This document shows positions 12,245-14,277 of a DNA stretch of 14,277 nucleotides, one piece after another. The stretch spans positions 1 through 14,277 of the forward strand of contig CAAEKI010000177.1 in NCBI GenBank assembly GCA_900756495.1. The letters are read 5' to 3'. Numbering within the stretch: position 1 is the stretch's first letter; every line of letters begins with the position of its first letter. Position numbers and translations under genes: made by a program. The stretch is from an uncultured Oscillospiraceae bacterium (GTDB lineage: Bacteria; Bacillota; Clostridia; Oscillospirales; Oscillospiraceae). The notes beneath the pieces are model-generated. The model was not told the DNA's origin, ran no database searches, and was given only the letters and a program-made list of their open reading frames with translations.

Positions 12245-13414
12245 TCACTTCAACAAATCGTCACACAGCGCCAGAGCCCGGGCGGCGATGGCATCCATGT
12301 TGTAGTATTTATACTCAGCCAGACGCCCCAGCAGGCGGAGGTTCGGCCAGGAGGAGGCCAGCTTTCTGTAGCGCTCATAGAGGGCATTGTTTTCCGGATT
12401 GATGACGGCGTAGTAGGGGATCTCCTCCGGAGCGCCGGTGTAATCTCTGGAATACTCCTTGACGATGGTGGTAATACCGGGCAGGCGCTGCCCCGTCAGA
12501 TGTTTGAACTCCGTAATGCGGGTATAGTCCCTGTCCATGGTATAGTTTACCGTTCCGTGGGTCTGATATGCGTCCACACCGTGGGTTTCAAAGCGAAAGT
12601 CCAGCGTACGATAGGGCAGTGCTCCAAACTGGCAGCCAAAAAGGCCATCTACAGGTCCGGTATAGATGACCGTTCCTGAAAATACCGCCCCGTCCAGCAA
12701 GGTATTCCCACCGCCGGACAGCTTCAGGCGCTCCCCGGCCTCGGTTCCCAGTTCTACCGAGATATTGGGATGATCCAGCATCGTCTGAAACATCGCCGTA
12801 TACCCGTGTGCGGGCATCCCCTGCCAGGGATCCTGGAAGTACCGGCAGTCCCGCGACAAAAAGACGGGCACCCTGGCCGTTGTTCCGGGGTCGATCTCCT
12901 CAGGCTTTTGTCCCCATTGCTTCATCGTATACCGGACAAAGACATGTTCATAGACATAGTCGGCCAGAGCTGCAATCTCAGGATCAGGATTTTCACGCAG
13001 TTCCAGAATCGTCACCTTTTTTTCAGCTCCATAGGCCGCGATGAGCTTGCCCGCCAGCGCCTGCGCCCTCTTATGTCCGAAGGCCACCTCCATAGAGACC
13101 AGATTGAACGGAACAGCCAGCAGGGTCCTTCCTCCGGAAACCGGAATATTGGCCACCACTCTGTGCTGATAGTCCCGCCAAGCGGTAAAACGGGAGAGAA
13201 ACTCGTATACCCGCCGATCCGAGGTGTGGAAGATATGGGGACCATACTGGTGAATGAGTACTCCAGCCCCATCGGTCAGATCATAGGCGTTGCCTCCCAC
13301 GTGGGGACGCCGCTCCAACAGCAGGACTCGCTTCCCTCCCTCGGCCAAGGTCCGGGCTGAGACAGCCCCTGCCATACCCGCACCGATGATGAGGCAGTCA
13401 ACATTTTGTGCCAC
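12245..13414 (-). CDS. glf: UDP-galactopyranose mutase
   Basis: The flavoenzyme interconverts UDP-galactopyranose and UDP-galactofuranose, the donor for galactofuranose in surface glycans. The 389-residue protein starts with the FAD-binding LIIGAGMAGAVSARTLAEGGKRVLLLE (dinucleotide-fold GxGxxG), followed by RPHVGGNAYD, GPHIFHT (about 59-65), YTMKQWG and a region with FLSRDCRYFQDPWQGMPAHGYT; the end has FKHLTGQ and YYAVINPENNALYERY, with the C-terminal RLAEYKYYNMD, all hallmarks of bacterial Glf. Length is normal (about 365-390). Translation begins at a GTG (13414) with AAAGGGTGA (13430-13422) upstream. It is the first gene of a two-gene unit with the glycosyltransferase. Confidence 0.95.
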   Translation of the reverse strand: MAQNVDCLIIGAGMAGAVSARTLAEGGKRVLLLERRPHVGGNAYDLTDGAGVLIHQYGPHIFHTSDRRVYEFLSRFTAWRDYQHRVVANIPVSGGRTLLAVPFNLVSMEVAFGHKRAQALAGKLIAAYGAEKKVTILELRENPDPEIAALADYVYEHVFVRYTMKQWGQKPEEIDPGTTARVPVFLSRDCRYFQDPWQGMPAHGYTAMFQTMLDHPNISVELGTEAGERLKLSGGGNTLLDGAVFSGTVIYTGPVDGLFGCQFGALPYRTLDFRFETHGVDAYQTHGTVNYTMDRDYTRITEFKHLTGQRLPGITTIVKEYSRDYTGAPEEIPYYAVINPENNALYERYRKLASSWPNLRLLGRLAEYKYYNMDAIAARALALCDDLLK

Positions 13415-13455
13415 GCGCGTTTCACCCTTTTTCTCTCTTTCTTTTATTTTTTCTT

Positions 13456-13464
13456 AGTGTACCA
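13456..13464 (-). promoter_or_regulatory. Candidate extended -10 promoter of glf
   Basis: On the minus strand TGG-TACACT (13464-13456) fits an extended -10 element (TGn followed by a TATAAT-like box) about 40 bases before the glf GTG. No good -35 box is present at the expected distance. A TTTATAAGG slightly upstream is an alternative. Confidence 0.4.
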
Positions 13465-13528
13465 CAGAAACCTTATAAAGAAAACGAAGATTCTCTTAAT
13501 TTTACATGAATCGGACAAAAAGTTCACC

Positions 13529-13543
13529 GGGCATCTGATGCCC
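13529..13543 (-). other. Small GGGCAT hairpin upstream of glf
   Basis: GGGCAT (13529-13534) and ATGCCC (13538-13543) pair around a three-base loop. On the minus strand it is followed, eight bases later, by TTTTT, so it could be a secondary terminator for the pyrophosphatase transcript coming from the right. It is short and could be incidental. Confidence 0.35.
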
Positions 13544-13571
13544 TTATCTCCCGAAGTAAGCGGCACAGAGA

Positions 13572-13606
13572 GCGGCCCCTCCGCCCTGTCCAGGCAAAGG
13601 GACCGC
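13572..13606 (-). terminator. GC-rich hairpin after the pyrophosphatase gene
   Basis: In minus-strand RNA, GCGGUCCCUUUGCC (13606-13593) pairs with the GGCGGAGGGGCCGC arm (13585-13572); 14 pairs form if three G-U pairs are counted, against mismatches in plus-strand RNA. This favours a function in minus-strand RNA. It begins 11 bases past the ppa stop. The following bases (TCTCTGTG) are only weakly T-rich, so it may be a partial terminator or a 3'-end stabiliser. Confidence 0.55.
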
Positions 13607-13616
13607 AAATGGCATC

Positions 13617-14147
13617 CTATTTACAGTAACACTCCACATAGTGATCAATTGCCTGTTCAATGACCCGGATGGCGGCTGCACGGTCGTTCACATCGCCGGC
13701 CACGGCCTCCTTCCCCTCCAACGCCTTGTAGACGGTAAAGAAATGGGCCATTTCATCAAAAATATGGCCGGGCAGGTCCATCAAATTCTGGAAGTTGTTA
13801 TAGGTCGGATCGGCAAAGGGAATGGCAATGATCTTTTCATCATTCTTGCCTCCGTCCAGCATGGAGATGTAGCCGATGGGATAGCAGCGGACCAAGGTCA
13901 AAGGATCCAGCTCTTCAGAGCACAGTACCAACACATCCAGCGGGTCCCCGTCGTCTCCGTAGGTTCGGGGGATAAAGCCATAGTTGGCTGGATAATGCGT
14001 AGAGGTATGCAGCACCCGATCCAAAATAATAAGTCCGGTCTCCTTGTCCAGCTCGTATTTCTTTTTGCTCCCCTTTGGAATTTCAATGACCGCCACAAAG
14101 TCCTCAGGTGTAATCCGTTTGGGGTTCATATCGTGCCAAATATTCAT
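13617..14147 (-). CDS. ppa: Inorganic pyrophosphatase (soluble, type I)
   Basis: The cytoplasmic enzyme hydrolyses pyrophosphate to two phosphates with magnesium, pulling biosynthetic reactions forward. The 176-residue length matches bacterial family I pyrophosphatases. Recognisable parts are FVAVIEIPKGSKKKYELDKETG (17-38), HYPANYGFIPRTYGDDGDPLDVLVL (about 51-75, including the DGDPLD metal-binding signature) and DGGKNDEKIIAIP (about 98-110), with the two Asp/Lys active-site contributions D and K; the end is the usual helix with ALEGK. The ATG at 14147 is preceded by GGGAG about 11 bases upstream. It is a single gene on the minus strand with a strong promoter of its own. Confidence 0.95.
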   Translation of the reverse strand: MNIWHDMNPKRITPEDFVAVIEIPKGSKKKYELDKETGLIILDRVLHTSTHYPANYGFIPRTYGDDGDPLDVLVLCSEELDPLTLVRCYPIGYISMLDGGKNDEKIIAIPFADPTYNNFQNLMDLPGHIFDEMAHFFTVYKALEGKEAVAGDVNDRAAAIRVIEQAIDHYVECYCK

Positions 14148-14192
14148 AGGTCCATCGACTCCCGTCTCGTATACTTGCAGGTTTTCAGCTCC

Positions 14193-14221
14193 ATTATAGC
14201 CTGTTCCGCGCTGTATTACAA
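14193..14221 (-). promoter_or_regulatory. Strong sigma-A-type promoter of ppa
   Basis: On the minus strand TTGTAA (14221-14216), exactly 17 bases, then a perfect TATAAT (14198-14193). The start point near 14186 gives a leader of roughly 40 bases before the ATG. Such a strong promoter suits a housekeeping enzyme. Confidence 0.8.
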
Positions 14222-14277
14222 CCGCTCTCCAGACATTTTACATCGGCAGGAGCGAGAAGACATTTGAGGGACTCATA

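Noticed and set aside
11496..12305. Plus-strand open frame (269 codons)
   Set aside because: It is the reverse complement of the glycosyltransferase and the glf end; a shadow of GC-rich third positions.
13641..14267. Plus-strand open frame (208 codons) opposite ppa
   Set aside because: Antisense shadow of a clear pyrophosphatase with all its conserved residues.
14222..14277. Beginning of a plus-strand gene at the right edge
   Set aside because: An AGGAG and a possible TTG are present near 14250-14270, but too little sequence remains to support a gene.

Overview
The window looks like chromosomal DNA of a moderately GC-rich anaerobic Firmicute, most likely a gut Oscillospiraceae (Flavonifractor/Lawsonibacter/Intestinimonas-like). 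This rests on strong AGGAGG-type ribosome sites, frequent GTG/TTG starts, an asnA gene, and a small Ser/Thr kinase with a divergent XRE regulator of a type I recall from those genomes. The genus is an inference from remembered protein style, not a search. No rRNA, tRNA, CRISPR array, insertion sequence or attachment site was recognised.

Layout. 1-174: C-terminal end of recQ (HRDC domain). 398-1411 (-): asnA, ammonia-dependent asparagine synthetase, divergent from a GNAT acetyltransferase (1565-2086, +). 2136-4987 (+): a niacin salvage cluster of nicotinamidase (pncA), nicotinate phosphoribosyltransferase (pncB) and a translationally coupled, membrane-anchored metallophosphoesterase, ended by a strong bidirectional terminator. 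5023-5807: two small divergent XRE regulators sharing an AT-rich control region. 6062-8588: a kinase gene and a zinc-ribbon/membrane/beta-helix gene on the minus strand, with an XRE-like regulator divergent from them. 8751-11105 (+): an ABC transporter cassette (four-helix membrane protein, ATPase, permease) bracketed by two very short hydrophobic peptide genes of 20 and 29 codons. 11208-13414 (-): UDP-galactopyranose mutase (glf) followed by a family 2 glycosyltransferase. 13617-14147 (-): soluble inorganic pyrophosphatase.

How the genes fit together. PncA makes nicotinate from nicotinamide and PncB makes nicotinate mononucleotide from it, so the pair feeds NAD; the phosphoesterase is coupled to pncB but its substrate is unknown. 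The kinase, the sensor-like beta-helix protein and the XRE protein look like one signalling unit: the shared promoter region carries a 10-bp direct repeat spaced 21 bp apart, a plausible operator. Glf and the glycosyltransferase probably put galactofuranose or another sugar on a surface glycan. Pyrophosphatase pulls forward pyrophosphate-releasing reactions such as those of AsnA and PncB, although it is a separate transcription unit.

The least explained parts are the kinase/XRE/beta-helix module and the peptide-bracketed ABC cassette; these are the best candidates for an undescribed system.
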